64,000 nucleotides of DNA, taken from NCBI GenBank assembly GCA_018110925.1, contig JAGAZJ010000016.1, positions 62,001 to 126,000 of the forward strand, in the 5' to 3' direction. Source of the stretch: Oscillospiraceae bacterium (GTDB taxonomy: Bacteria; Bacillota; Clostridia; Oscillospirales; Ruminococcaceae). Below, in pieces: positions 9,261 to 16,193 of the stretch. Numbering within the stretch: position 1 is the stretch's first letter; each line of letters starts with the position of its first letter. The position numbers and the translations under genes were made by a program. Under the pieces are notes generated by a model. It did no database searches, had not been told where the DNA came from, and saw nothing but the letters and a program-made list of their open reading frames with translations.

Positions 9261-9293
9261 CCGCCCGAAAGCATTTACCTTGCTTTCGGGCGG
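9261..9293 (-). terminator. Rho-independent terminator after paralog C
   Basis: Thirteen-base-pair stem (CCGCCCGAAAGCA against its complement) with a 7-nt loop. On the minus strand it is followed by TTTTC, about 55 bp after the stop of paralog C, so transcription of C ends before the paralog B promoter. Confidence 0.8.
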
Positions 9294-9348
9294 GAGGTGA
9301 AGTCTTATCTGTGATACATAAGCATCATGCCTGTCGGCTCAGCCGACA

Positions 9349-10038
9349 TCAGGGCTTCCATTCCTTGTGTGATGAGCAGTTGGTCTCATGTACTATGGTG
9401 CTGTCATCCACATCAATAGTTATGCACCCGGTCCTGACTGCTCCCCACATTGCGATCTCGAGCTTTTTCCAGTCCTTCGCAAAGTACTTTGAATTCTGAT
9501 CCAAAAAGACTCCGCTGTAGGGGAAGTCGGTGCCCCATGTGATATCATAGCTGAAGGCGAAGCACATATACTCTCCGTCAACGGTATATTTGTACACCTC
9601 ACTGGTGTGTATAGATTGATTTGAATTGATCTGCTCCCATTTGCCCAGTATCCAGCTTCCGTCATTATCATCTATGCCCAGGCACTTTCTGCCGTAGAGC
9701 TTAACATTCTTTGCATGGAAAAATCCCGAGTTTTCGATATATATCGTCTTCTTGGTGCCTTTTACCTTATTGTAATCAGCGTATTTCCGCCAGTTGTCCT
9801 GACGAACCTTCTTGCGCCGCCAGTAATCATAATCTCCATGTATGCCGGTCTCGGGATCGTATCTCCACTCTCCGGGCTTGACAGGTTCTTTCGATCTCAA
9901 GTCGTCGCTTAAGATGCCTCCCTTATTATTAACTTCGGGAACTGTCACTGCCGATACCGGTGCGGCTGTGGATGCCATGGTAACTGCTGTAAGGAATAAT
10001 GCTGCTATGCTTGTTATGGTTCTCTTTGTGTTTTTCAT
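9349..10038 (-). CDS. Small secreted protein, array paralog C
   Basis: The frame is open to 10128, but the start is the ATG at 10038 (MKNTKRTITS), directly behind AAGGAGGACAACAAA as in every sister gene. 229 residues. Signal peptide with likely cleavage after AAPVSA (about residue 30). A charged variable region rich in Lys, Arg, Trp and Tyr follows (about 45-90), then the shared domain: KLYGRKCLGIDDNDGSWILG, GEYMCFAFSYDITWGTDFP, YSGVFLDQ instead of the usual VFW, and C-SSHKEWKP at the end. Its promoter is the most divergent in the array (10109-10128). Function unknown. Confidence 0.85.
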   Translation of the reverse strand: MKNTKRTITSIAALFLTAVTMASTAAPVSAVTVPEVNNKGGILSDDLRSKEPVKPGEWRYDPETGIHGDYDYWRRKKVRQDNWRKYADYNKVKGTKKTIYIENSGFFHAKNVKLYGRKCLGIDDNDGSWILGKWEQINSNQSIHTSEVYKYTVDGEYMCFAFSYDITWGTDFPYSGVFLDQNSKYFAKDWKKLEIAMWGAVRTGCITIDVDDSTIVHETNCSSHKEWKP

Positions 10039-10108
10039 TTTGTTGTCCTCCTTAAAGACATTTGTTTGATTTGATTTTTGTAAGGGTGTTTCCCTTTGTT
10101 GTGACCTT

Positions 10109-10128
10109 AGTATATCATGATTTTGCAA
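10109..10128 (-). promoter_or_regulatory. Divergent TGCAAA-box promoter of paralog C
   Basis: Minus strand: one TTGCAAA (10128-10122) lies only 7 bp from TATACT (10114-10109, context TGATATACT), and the second repeat is unrecognisable. Relative to the others this looks like loss of about 4 bp between box and -10. Confidence 0.55.
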
Positions 10129-10176
10129 ACAATGAATGTAGAAATTTTAATGTCGTTTACTATAAAATTTTTTGGA

Positions 10177-10836
10177 TCAGCAGGGCTTCCATTCGGTGTG
10201 GGAATCGCAGTTGACAAACTTCTGACCGAAGATATAAGGGTGATTATAGTTATTATCGGACTTGTAGTATTCTACACCAAATTCTATATCGGCATTTCTT
10301 ATGGTACCGTCCGTGGTGATCTTCACACTCTTCAGCTCTGTGCCTTTCATGTCACCCCGGGTCGCATCCCAGAATACGCCGCTGTACGGGAAATCTGTTC
10401 CCCAGACTATGTCTATGCTGAATGCCAGCATCACATAGTTACCGTCTATATTAAGATCAATATTATTGCTGATGCCCTTCTCATTGTCCTTACGGCTGTC
10501 TATGAGTTCCCAGTTGCCAAGTATATATGAGCCGTCGTTCTTTGCACCGATGGCCTTTCTTCCGTAAAGCTTAATGGTCTTTTGCCTGTAAAAGCCATCG
10601 TGCCTGATATTCACATCTATCGAGCGGTTGCGCATGATGTTGAGTCTCTCCATTGCCAGTTCGTATTCTCGAGTGTGCAGGCGGCATCCGTCGGTCATAT
10701 CGGATGCGGATGCAGCGGCAGCCTTTGCAGGCGGTATGAATTCATTTGCCGATACTGCTGCGGCTGTGGATGCCATGCAGGCCATGGTAAGTATTGCTGC
10801 TGCTATGCTTGTAACTGTTCTTTTTGTGTTTTTCAT
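10177..10836 (-). CDS. Small secreted protein, array paralog D
   Basis: 219 residues. The signal peptide (MKNTKRTVTS...AAAVSA) is nearly identical in coding sequence to that of paralog A. A short helical-looking stretch (EYELAMERLNIMRNRSID) resembles the matching stretch of paralog F (KLKAQNDRLRRMRND). The shared domain has KLYGRKAIGAKNDGSYILGN, GNYVMLAFSIDIVWGTDFP, YSGVFWD and ends CDSHTEWKPC, with an added terminal Cys also found in paralog F. Own TGCAAA-box promoter and the common AAAGGAGGACAACAAAATG start region. Function unknown. Confidence 0.85.
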   Translation of the reverse strand: MKNTKRTVTSIAAAILTMACMASTAAAVSANEFIPPAKAAAASASDMTDGCRLHTREYELAMERLNIMRNRSIDVNIRHDGFYRQKTIKLYGRKAIGAKNDGSYILGNWELIDSRKDNEKGISNNIDLNIDGNYVMLAFSIDIVWGTDFPYSGVFWDATRGDMKGTELKSVKITTDGTIRNADIEFGVEYYKSDNNYNHPYIFGQKFVNCDSHTEWKPC

Positions 10837-10896
10837 TTTGTTGTCCTCCTTTAAGACATTTGTTTTTGTAAGGGTGTTTCCCTTTGTTGTGACTCT

Positions 10897-10931
10897 ATTA
10901 TATCATACCCATCTTTGCAACATATTTGCAG
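10897..10931 (-). promoter_or_regulatory. TGCAAA-box promoter of paralog D
   Basis: Minus strand: CTGCAAA (10931-10925), 4 bp, TTGCAAA (10920-10914), 11 bp, TATAAT (10902-10897). The surrounding ~50 bp is almost the same as the paralog B promoter. Confidence 0.8.
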
Positions 10932-11008
10932 ATGTAAGAAAAAAATCATTGTGATTTTACATAAATTGAAAGGGCGTTTCTTGTGACTTTTACAGACAAA
11001 AATTCGGT

Positions 11009-11026
11009 AGCCTTCAGGAGAAGGCT
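11009..11026 (-). terminator. Likely terminator after paralog E
   Basis: AGCCTTC-agga-GAAGGCT hairpin. On the minus strand it is followed after a few bases by a run of five T, 25 bp beyond the stop of paralog E. Confidence 0.6.
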
Positions 11027-11051
11027 CCCGATCATTTTGACTTCTGATGTG

Positions 11052-11732
11052 TTAATCCGGGTAGTCTTCGTATCCGAATCTGTTTGCCTTGTCAAGGTAC
11101 TTGATGTCGGATGTGGCGTTTATATAGTTGGGCTTCCATTCCTTGTGGGCTGAGCAGTTTTTCTCGTTCACAACTTCACGTCTTTTTTCCGTCTTGTAGT
11201 TGTCGCCTGCTTCCGTGTATACAGCCATTATCTTGATATTGACGTTCCTGCATCCTCCGCCGTAGTCTATGTAGATGCTGTTCATCCTTGCCTTCGTATT
11301 ATCCCAGAATACTCCGCTGTACGGGAAATCCGTACCCCAGATAACATCCAGAGTATAACCGAACATTACATATGTCCCACTGATCTCAAACTTATGATGG
11401 AATTCCTTTGCCCCGTCATGGATCAGTTCCCAGGGACCCAGAATGTAATTCCCGTTTGCATCAAAGCCCTTGACCTGTCTGCCGTAGAGCTTGGCGCTTT
11501 TGGCTTCAAACCACTGCGAACGCCCTAAATGCACGGTGATGCGGTGCTGCAACATCTCATGCAGTTTCGCCTGCTCATCCTGTGACATTGCCGAAACGCT
11601 GCTTGCATACTTTGCAATGTCATCCGGCTTTACCGTCTCTGCGCAGACAGGAGCTGCAGCAGCGCCCATTGTTATCATTGCTGCTGTGAGAAGTGAAGCT
11701 ATAAGTGATATTGTTCTCTTGTTGTTTTTCAT
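11052..11732 (-). CDS. Small secreted protein, array paralog E, with C-terminal extension
   Basis: 226 residues. Signal peptide MKNNKRT...AAPVCA (cleavage near residue 31). The shared domain includes KLYGRQVKGFDANGNYILGP, GTYVMFGYTLDVIWGTDFP, YSGVFWDN and C-SAHKEWKP. Unlike its sisters the protein does not stop there: about 25 more residues follow (NYINATSDIKYLDKANRFGY and an acidic end). This may be a relic of read-through into downstream sequence or a real tail. Its promoter keeps only one clear box (11812-11835). Function unknown. Confidence 0.84.
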   Translation of the reverse strand: MKNNKRTISLIASLLTAAMITMGAAAAPVCAETVKPDDIAKYASSVSAMSQDEQAKLHEMLQHRITVHLGRSQWFEAKSAKLYGRQVKGFDANGNYILGPWELIHDGAKEFHHKFEISGTYVMFGYTLDVIWGTDFPYSGVFWDNTKARMNSIYIDYGGGCRNVNIKIMAVYTEAGDNYKTEKRREVVNEKNCSAHKEWKPNYINATSDIKYLDKANRFGYEDYPD

Positions 11733-11811
11733 TTGGTTGTCCTCCTTTAAGACATTTGTTTTGATTTATGTTCTTTATTGCTGTTTACTGAAGGGGTATT
11801 TCCCTTTGCTG

Positions 11812-11835
11812 TGCTTATCATATCCTTATTTGCAT
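11812..11835 (-). promoter_or_regulatory. Degenerate TGCAAA-box promoter of paralog E
   Basis: Minus strand: ATGCAAA (11835-11829) then 11 bp to TAAGCA (11817-11812); TATGAT overlaps it 5 bp upstream. The distal repeat is not recognisable. Expected to be weaker than its neighbours. Confidence 0.5.
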
Positions 11836-11863
11836 CTAACTGTGGGATCAAAAACTTCTTTGA

Positions 11864-12559
11864 TCAGCAGGGCTTCCATTCGCTGTGGGCGGAGCAGTTG
11901 TTCTCACTGATGTATTCGTTTAATCCTGAGTTATTGAAGCCTGCCCAAGTGCCCCATGCCTGGTTGTACTTTACATTTATCGAGATACTCGCATTTCTGC
12001 ATCCGCCGCCCCATGTGATCACAACCTCCTCCACATCTCTGTGAGGCTCATTCCAGAATACACGGCTGAATGGAAAATCCGTGCCCCATGTGATATCGCC
12101 GCTGTATGCAAAGCATACATAGTCGCCGGATATGGTAAAGACCTTGCTGTCAGCCTTGGATGTGATAAGCTCCCAGTCGCCTATGATAAAATCACCGTTA
12201 TTGTCTACATCCAGTACCTTTCTGCCGTAGAGCTTTGTAGATTTAAGATGATACCAGCTTGGCTCCCGTATGCGTACATAGATCACATCATTACGCATAC
12301 GTCTGAGTCTGTCATTTTGTGCCTTGAGTTTGTCACCTCCAAAGCAGGTTGTGGGGCGCAGGGTCTTCTGCTTCGTCGTGCCGTCCACTACGTCATCAGC
12401 CTTTGTACCCTTTACATTATTTGCGCCTGCGCTCATAGATACGAACTGACAGCCGTGCATCATCTCTGCGGATACGGTGGATACTGCGGTTGATCCGATC
12501 ATGGACGCTGTGATTATGGCTGCTGATATTGCCGCTATCGTTCTCTTGGTACTTATCAT
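11864..12559 (-). CDS. Small secreted protein, array paralog F
   Basis: 231 residues. Signal peptide MISTKRT...STVSA (about 31 residues). The variable region (35-105) contains several Lys/Arg-rich turns. The shared domain has KLYGRKVLDVDNNGDFIIGD, GDYVCFAYSGDITWGTDFP, FSRVFWNEP in place of the usual YSGVFW, a Gly-rich WGGGCRNASI strand and CSAHSEWKPC. The terminal Cys is shared with paralog D. It is preceded by a textbook copy of the array promoter and the common ribosome-binding region. Function unknown. Confidence 0.85.
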   Translation of the reverse strand: MISTKRTIAAISAAIITASMIGSTAVSTVSAEMMHGCQFVSMSAGANNVKGTKADDVVDGTTKQKTLRPTTCFGGDKLKAQNDRLRRMRNDVIYVRIREPSWYHLKSTKLYGRKVLDVDNNGDFIIGDWELITSKADSKVFTISGDYVCFAYSGDITWGTDFPFSRVFWNEPHRDVEEVVITWGGGCRNASISINVKYNQAWGTWAGFNNSGLNEYISENNCSAHSEWKPC

Positions 12560-12630
12560 TTTGTTGTCCTCCTTTAAGACATTTGTTTATGGTTTGTTTT
12601 TTCAGGGTTCTTTCCCCTTGCTGTGACCTT

Positions 12631-12665
12631 ATTATATCATGCCTACCTTTGCAGAAGCTTTGCAA
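12631..12665 (-). promoter_or_regulatory. TGCAAA-box promoter of paralog F
   Basis: Minus strand: TTGCAAA (12665-12659), GCTT, CTGCAAA (12654-12648), 11 bp, TATAAT (12636-12631) as TGATATAAT. Same geometry as B, D and G. Confidence 0.8.
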
Positions 12666-12718
12666 ATACGGGGGATCCGAAAAAAAATTCAGACAGTGCA
12701 GACCTTTGAAAATAATAT

Positions 12719-12742
12719 CGGCAGAGCAACTGCTCTGCCGAC
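12719..12742 (-). terminator. Hairpin after the 855-residue gene
   Basis: TCGGCAGAGCA against TGCTCTGCCGA with a 2-nt loop, followed on the minus strand by a T/A-rich stretch. It lies 32 bp past the stop of the large secreted protein, a probable terminator. Confidence 0.65.
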
Positions 12743-12773
12743 GTGTGTTATATGCGTGTCTGTCTCAAGTGCA

Positions 12774-15341
12774 TCAATAAATGAAGAGGAAGTTCATGTA
12801 TGTGGTGTAGCACTCGTAGAACGACCATGAGTACTCTTCACCGAAGCAGAATTTCTTCTCCTGCTTAGCTTCTGCAAAATAGAGACTGTTCTCTGTGAGG
12901 GTGTTATCAAGTGCATTGATGGTACTCTTCAGATTGTATTTGTGGGAACGGAATTCGATCCTGCTTATCCAAGTGGGATCTTCACGGCCGATCAGCTTTA
13001 TTCCTTCTATGACGCTGTCATCGGTCACCAGATAAATGTTGCGGGAGGTCTTATCGGATTCTCTGTAGTCATTGATCTTTACGCCGTACCTTCTGAGATA
13101 TTCATCAATGGACATTCCGGGGCGCTTGGTGCGGATGTAATCAATGAGATCTTTTCTTTCGGTTTCAGTAAGGCTTGACTGCTTATTGGTGAGAGATCTG
13201 CTGAATTTCGCATCGTTGGATTCGTAGGGACTGCAGGCAACTTTCTCGGCATGGCGGTCGTTGATGCTGAGATACAGTGTCTTGTACTCTACTACGAGGG
13301 GCTTTCTGACAGCACCCTTGTTGATGAAGTCGGAGTTGTTGTACGCCTGATCAAACTTGTGTGAGCCGTATGCACAAGCCAGGAGGGCTGCTGCGACCTC
13401 ACCGTAGTTCTGCTCCATTCTGGTCATATCGTGCTTCTTGTAGAACTCATAGAATGCGCGTATATCGGGGCTGAGCTGGGCTATTTCCTTTTCACCGAAC
13501 CGTTCCACTGCTCTCTGTGCAGTCTCGATCTCCTGCATGAGGGCAACTGCGCTGACATATGACATGGTGAGATCGTCGACCATTGTCTTTGCATCCTCAT
13601 AGGCTTCCATGCTTATCATTCTCTGATCTGCGCACAGATTGTAGGCTGCATCGTACATATTGGGGAATGCTGTGCTTCCGCCGTACATATGGTTCTGAAG
13701 GATGTATACATTCTTGGCAACATCCTTATAGTTCTGCTTTGTACCGAGCTGTGCTATCATGAAGGTCTTTTCGTAGTTGTTTACATAGTTGGGATTCAAC
13801 TCCACGCCCTTGATGTCTTTGCAGAGTTCATGGGCAGAAGGTGCCAGGCTGATGAAGGACTTCTTGATGGTGCTCATATCCTCCACGTTCTCTATATGTC
13901 TGCCGATCCATTCGGTGCTGTGTTCGATGTTCTTGGCAATGCCGTCGAGCTTGGTGGAGAGCTTGTCGAGTTTGCTGTCCATCTGGTCAAGCTTCTCGTT
14001 CATCTTGCCCATGGGGTCATTGTCCACGCCCTTGTGGAAGAGAACCTGGAAGGGAGCAAGGAGTATGCCGGAGCCGGGGTAGAGCTTTGCGATGGTTGCG
14101 AAGCTCTCGTCTACCATTTTGGTACCTATGCTCTTGAGCATAGCTTCCTGATCCTTGGACAGATCCAGTTCCTTGAAGGCATCGCCTATATCGTTGATCA
14201 CATCCCCTGCGGAGTAGAGGCACATGGAGCTTTCTCCTGTTTCTTCCATCGTGTAGGGACCGTAGAGCGTATCTGTACCCGATGGCAGACCTGCCGAAGA
14301 GCTGTTGATCTCATTGCCCTCATCATCGACAAACTTGATATGTGCCGTGTCCGCAAATGCCTCTTCTATCGAATCGTAAACAGGCGTCTCAGACCATTCT
14401 GCCTTAATCGTGGTGTTCTTTTCGGGCATGAACCTGGGAACAGGCAATGACCAGGACTTGAAGTAGAAGCCGTCCTTTGTGGGCGCTTCGGGAGCAGTGA
14501 TAGCCGTACCTGCCTCTGCGGTGATAGGATCTATTACAGTACCGCCGTCAGTATCAAAGGTGATGGTGTATGTAAGTGCGGTGCTGTCTGCGGTAGCCTC
14601 CTCTACGGGAGTATCGGACCAGATAGCTGTGATAATCAGATCCTGTTCGGGCATGGTCTCGGGAATAGGCTCGGACCAGTCCGCAAAGTAGAAGCCGTCC
14701 TTTGTGGGCGCTTCGGGAGCGGTGATAGCTGTGCCTGCCTCTGCAGTGATGGGATCTATAACAGTACCGCCGTCTGTCTCAAAAGTAATGGTGTATGTTG
14801 CAGCAGTGCTGTCCGAAGGAAGTCCGGATGCAGCATTTTCTACAGGAGCTGTCTCTGTGCTCTCCGCAGGTATGGGTTCCGCTGTCTCTTCAGCGGGAGT
14901 TGTCTCTGTATCCTCCGCAGATGTGGGATCTGATATCTCTTCAGCGGGAGTTGTCTCTGTATCCTCCGCAGATGTGGGATCTGATGTCTCATCGACGGGA
15001 ACGGTCTCTGTATCCTCCGCAGATGTGGGATCTGATGTCTCATCAACGGGTACGGTCTCTGTACTCTCCTCAGATGTGGAATCTGATGTCTCATCAACGG
15101 GAACGGTCTCTGTACTCTCCTCAGATGTGGGATCTGATGTCTCATCAACGGGAACGGTCTCTGTATCCTCCGTGGATGGGGGTACTGCTGTTACGAGCTC
15201 AGACATTACGGTGGGCTCAGACATTGCTGCAGTATCGTTCATTTCTATAGCACTTGCCGCCAAAGATATAGTTGACATCATTGAAAGTGTTGCCAGTGTT
15301 GCGGCGATCGTTCTCATTGTGAATTTCTTTGCGTTTTTCAT
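12774..15341 (-). CDS. Large secreted protein: 17-residue repeats, two InlB-type repeats, helical domain
   Basis: 855 residues. Signal peptide with cleavage near residue 31. Residues 60-172 are about six and a half tandem 17-residue units of the type TETVPVDETSDPTSAED, an acidic, extended linker. Two InlB B-type/Flg_new repeats follow, 75 residues apart and nearly identical (about 181-245 and 256-320; YTITFDTDGGTVIDPITAEA). Residues ~377-670 look alpha-helical, with an apolar hairpin-like stretch (SGILLAPFQVLF) next to a heptad segment (MNEKLDQMDSKLDKLSTKLD). This layout recalls helical pore-forming toxins, but that is a weak, pattern-level likeness. The last ~180 residues are unassigned. No wall anchor was seen. 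It lacks the EWKP domain of its neighbours yet has the same promoter box, so it is likely co-regulated with them. Confidence 0.85.
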   Translation of the reverse strand: MKNAKKFTMRTIAATLATLSMMSTISLAASAIEMNDTAAMSEPTVMSELVTAVPPSTEDTETVPVDETSDPTSEESTETVPVDETSDSTSEESTETVPVDETSDPTSAEDTETVPVDETSDPTSAEDTETTPAEEISDPTSAEDTETTPAEETAEPIPAESTETAPVENAASGLPSDSTAATYTITFETDGGTVIDPITAEAGTAITAPEAPTKDGFYFADWSEPIPETMPEQDLIITAIWSDTPVEEATADSTALTYTITFDTDGGTVIDPITAEAGTAITAPEAPTKDGFYFKSWSLPVPRFMPEKNTTIKAEWSETPVYDSIEEAFADTAHIKFVDDEGNEINSSSAGLPSGTDTLYGPYTMEETGESSMCLYSAGDVINDIGDAFKELDLSKDQEAMLKSIGTKMVDESFATIAKLYPGSGILLAPFQVLFHKGVDNDPMGKMNEKLDQMDSKLDKLSTKLDGIAKNIEHSTEWIGRHIENVEDMSTIKKSFISLAPSAHELCKDIKGVELNPNYVNNYEKTFMIAQLGTKQNYKDVAKNVYILQNHMYGGSTAFPNMYDAAYNLCADQRMISMEAYEDAKTMVDDLTMSYVSAVALMQEIETAQRAVERFGEKEIAQLSPDIRAFYEFYKKHDMTRMEQNYGEVAAALLACAYGSHKFDQAYNNSDFINKGAVRKPLVVEYKTLYLSINDRHAEKVACSPYESNDAKFSRSLTNKQSSLTETERKDLIDYIRTKRPGMSIDEYLRRYGVKINDYRESDKTSRNIYLVTDDSVIEGIKLIGREDPTWISRIEFRSHKYNLKSTINALDNTLTENSLYFAEAKQEKKFCFGEEYSWSFYECYTTYMNFLFIY
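14384..14801 (-). repeat. Two 225-bp coding repeats (InlB-type units)
   Basis: The two Flg_new units of the large secreted protein are repeated with a 75-codon period and are nearly identical in protein sequence over 40 residues, pointing to a recent internal duplication. Confidence 0.7.
14826..15164 (-). repeat. 51-bp coding minisatellite
   Basis: About 6.6 units of 51 bp encode the TETVPVDETSDPTSxEx repeats. Units are most alike in the N-terminal part and drift toward the C-terminal side (TTPAEE, TAPVEN), the usual picture of an array that expands from one end. Confidence 0.8.
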
Positions 15342-15397
15342 ATTTATTACTCCTTATGTTTTGTTGGTTTTAGGGTCTTGCCCTGTTCTTTGTTCTT

Positions 15398-15432
15398 ATT
15401 GTATCATGACGATATTTGCAACTTCTTTGCAA
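15398..15432 (-). promoter_or_regulatory. TGCAAA-box promoter of the large secreted protein
   Basis: Minus strand: TTGCAAA (15432-15426), GAAG, TTGCAAA (15421-15415), 11 bp, TACAAT (15403-15398) as TGATACAAT. The box also reads as an inverted repeat (CGATATTTGCAA and its complement), so a dimeric dyad reading cannot be excluded at this copy. Confidence 0.8.
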
Positions 15433-15507
15433 ATATCGGAGCGTTTAAATTTTTTTCTGTTTATCACACCTTCTTTTCATTCTTATACTGATTTCTGACC
15501 GATGCAA

Positions 15508-15604
15508 TCATCTTCTGACGAGGATAGAGAAGAAATGCCTGCAAAAGCTTAAATATGCGGTTTTGTGGGCAGATGCCCTTTGTACATCGAGAAAGAATTA
15601 GTAT
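15508..15604. repeat. ~97-bp element, right flank of the secreted-protein array
   Basis: Aligns, in opposite orientation, with 7243-7346. Matching blocks are GATAGAGAAGAAATGCC, GCAAAAGCTTAAATAT, GTACATCGAGAAAGAATT and AGTAT. The inverted ends are more decayed here. It lies between the large gene's promoter and an orphan promoter. Confidence 0.6.
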
Positions 15605-15699
15605 TCTGTATCTGACGATATTTTCGTGTCCGGGATATTTCCCATTGCGTATTTTATCGTTGCTGTTGTCCCTTGTCCTCTTTCTTTTGCTGTGCTCTT

Positions 15700-15734
15700 A
15701 TTGTACCATGCCGATATTTGCAATTTCTTTGCAA
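15700..15734 (-). promoter_or_regulatory. Orphan TGCAAA-box promoter 1
   Basis: Minus strand: TTGCAAA (15734-15728), GAAA, TTGCAAA (15723-15717), 11 bp, TACAAT (15705-15700). It and its upstream flank are homologous to the promoter at 15398-15432. Downstream there is a leader-like CAATGGGAAATATCCCGG hairpin but no signal peptide or family gene before the element at 15604. Confidence 0.7.
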
Positions 15735-15960
15735 ATATCGGGAGGCTTGAAAATATTTTTTTCTATGATACTCACCATCTTTTCGTTTTGATGTGTCTGA
15801 GTTTATCTGTTCTTGCTGTCTTTCTTTTGCAGAATAGTTTGGATGTCTCAGTAAATAAGCTTCCTGCCTACGGTGGGATGATGTTCCGTCTGCACTTTTC
15901 TATGGCGGATCTTGCTGATCCTTACCTTATGCATCCGGCTTTCCCCGCTTCTGTGACTGT

Positions 15961-15995
15961 ATTCTATCATATCCATATTTGCAAAAGCTTTGCAA
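15961..15995 (-). promoter_or_regulatory. Orphan TGCAAA-box promoter 2
   Basis: Minus strand: TTGCAAA (15995-15989), GCTT, TTGCAAA (15984-15978), 11 bp, TAGAAT (15966-15961) as TGATAGAAT. Only a 28-codon frame starting at 15931 (MHKVRISKIRHRK) follows, without similarity to the array. The rest of 15342-16193 carries no supportable gene. Confidence 0.7.
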
Positions 15996-16193
15996 AACCA
16001 CGCAGTATTTGCTGGTATTTTCAGGAAAGCATATAATTTAGCATTATGCACAGATTGCGAACAACTTTGATAGTAAAAATAAACAAATTTCCACCTGCAT
16101 ATTGATTTCTCTTTTATTTTCACTGAAAAAATGGTATAATTATTCATAAAAAGAGTATCGTTTTTATCATGGATGTATCGGGGAGGTAACACA

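Noticed and set aside
7470-12559. Cellulosomal (dockerin) or sortase-anchored proteins
   Set aside because: No duplicated Ca-binding dockerin segment, LPxTG or membrane anchor is present in any of the six proteins.
13689-14450. 253-codon plus-strand ORF inside the large secreted gene
   Set aside because: Antisense shadow without start signals; the minus frame is continuous across it.
14826-15164. Possible CRISPR array (regular 51-bp periodicity)
   Set aside because: The repeats are contiguous and in frame, with no distinct spacers and no cas genes; they encode protein repeats.
14704-15498. Long Ser/Val-rich plus-strand ORF opposite the secreted repeat protein
   Set aside because: It is the antisense shadow of the 51-bp repeats. 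It has no ribosome-binding site, and the minus-strand frame has a signal peptide and known repeat units.
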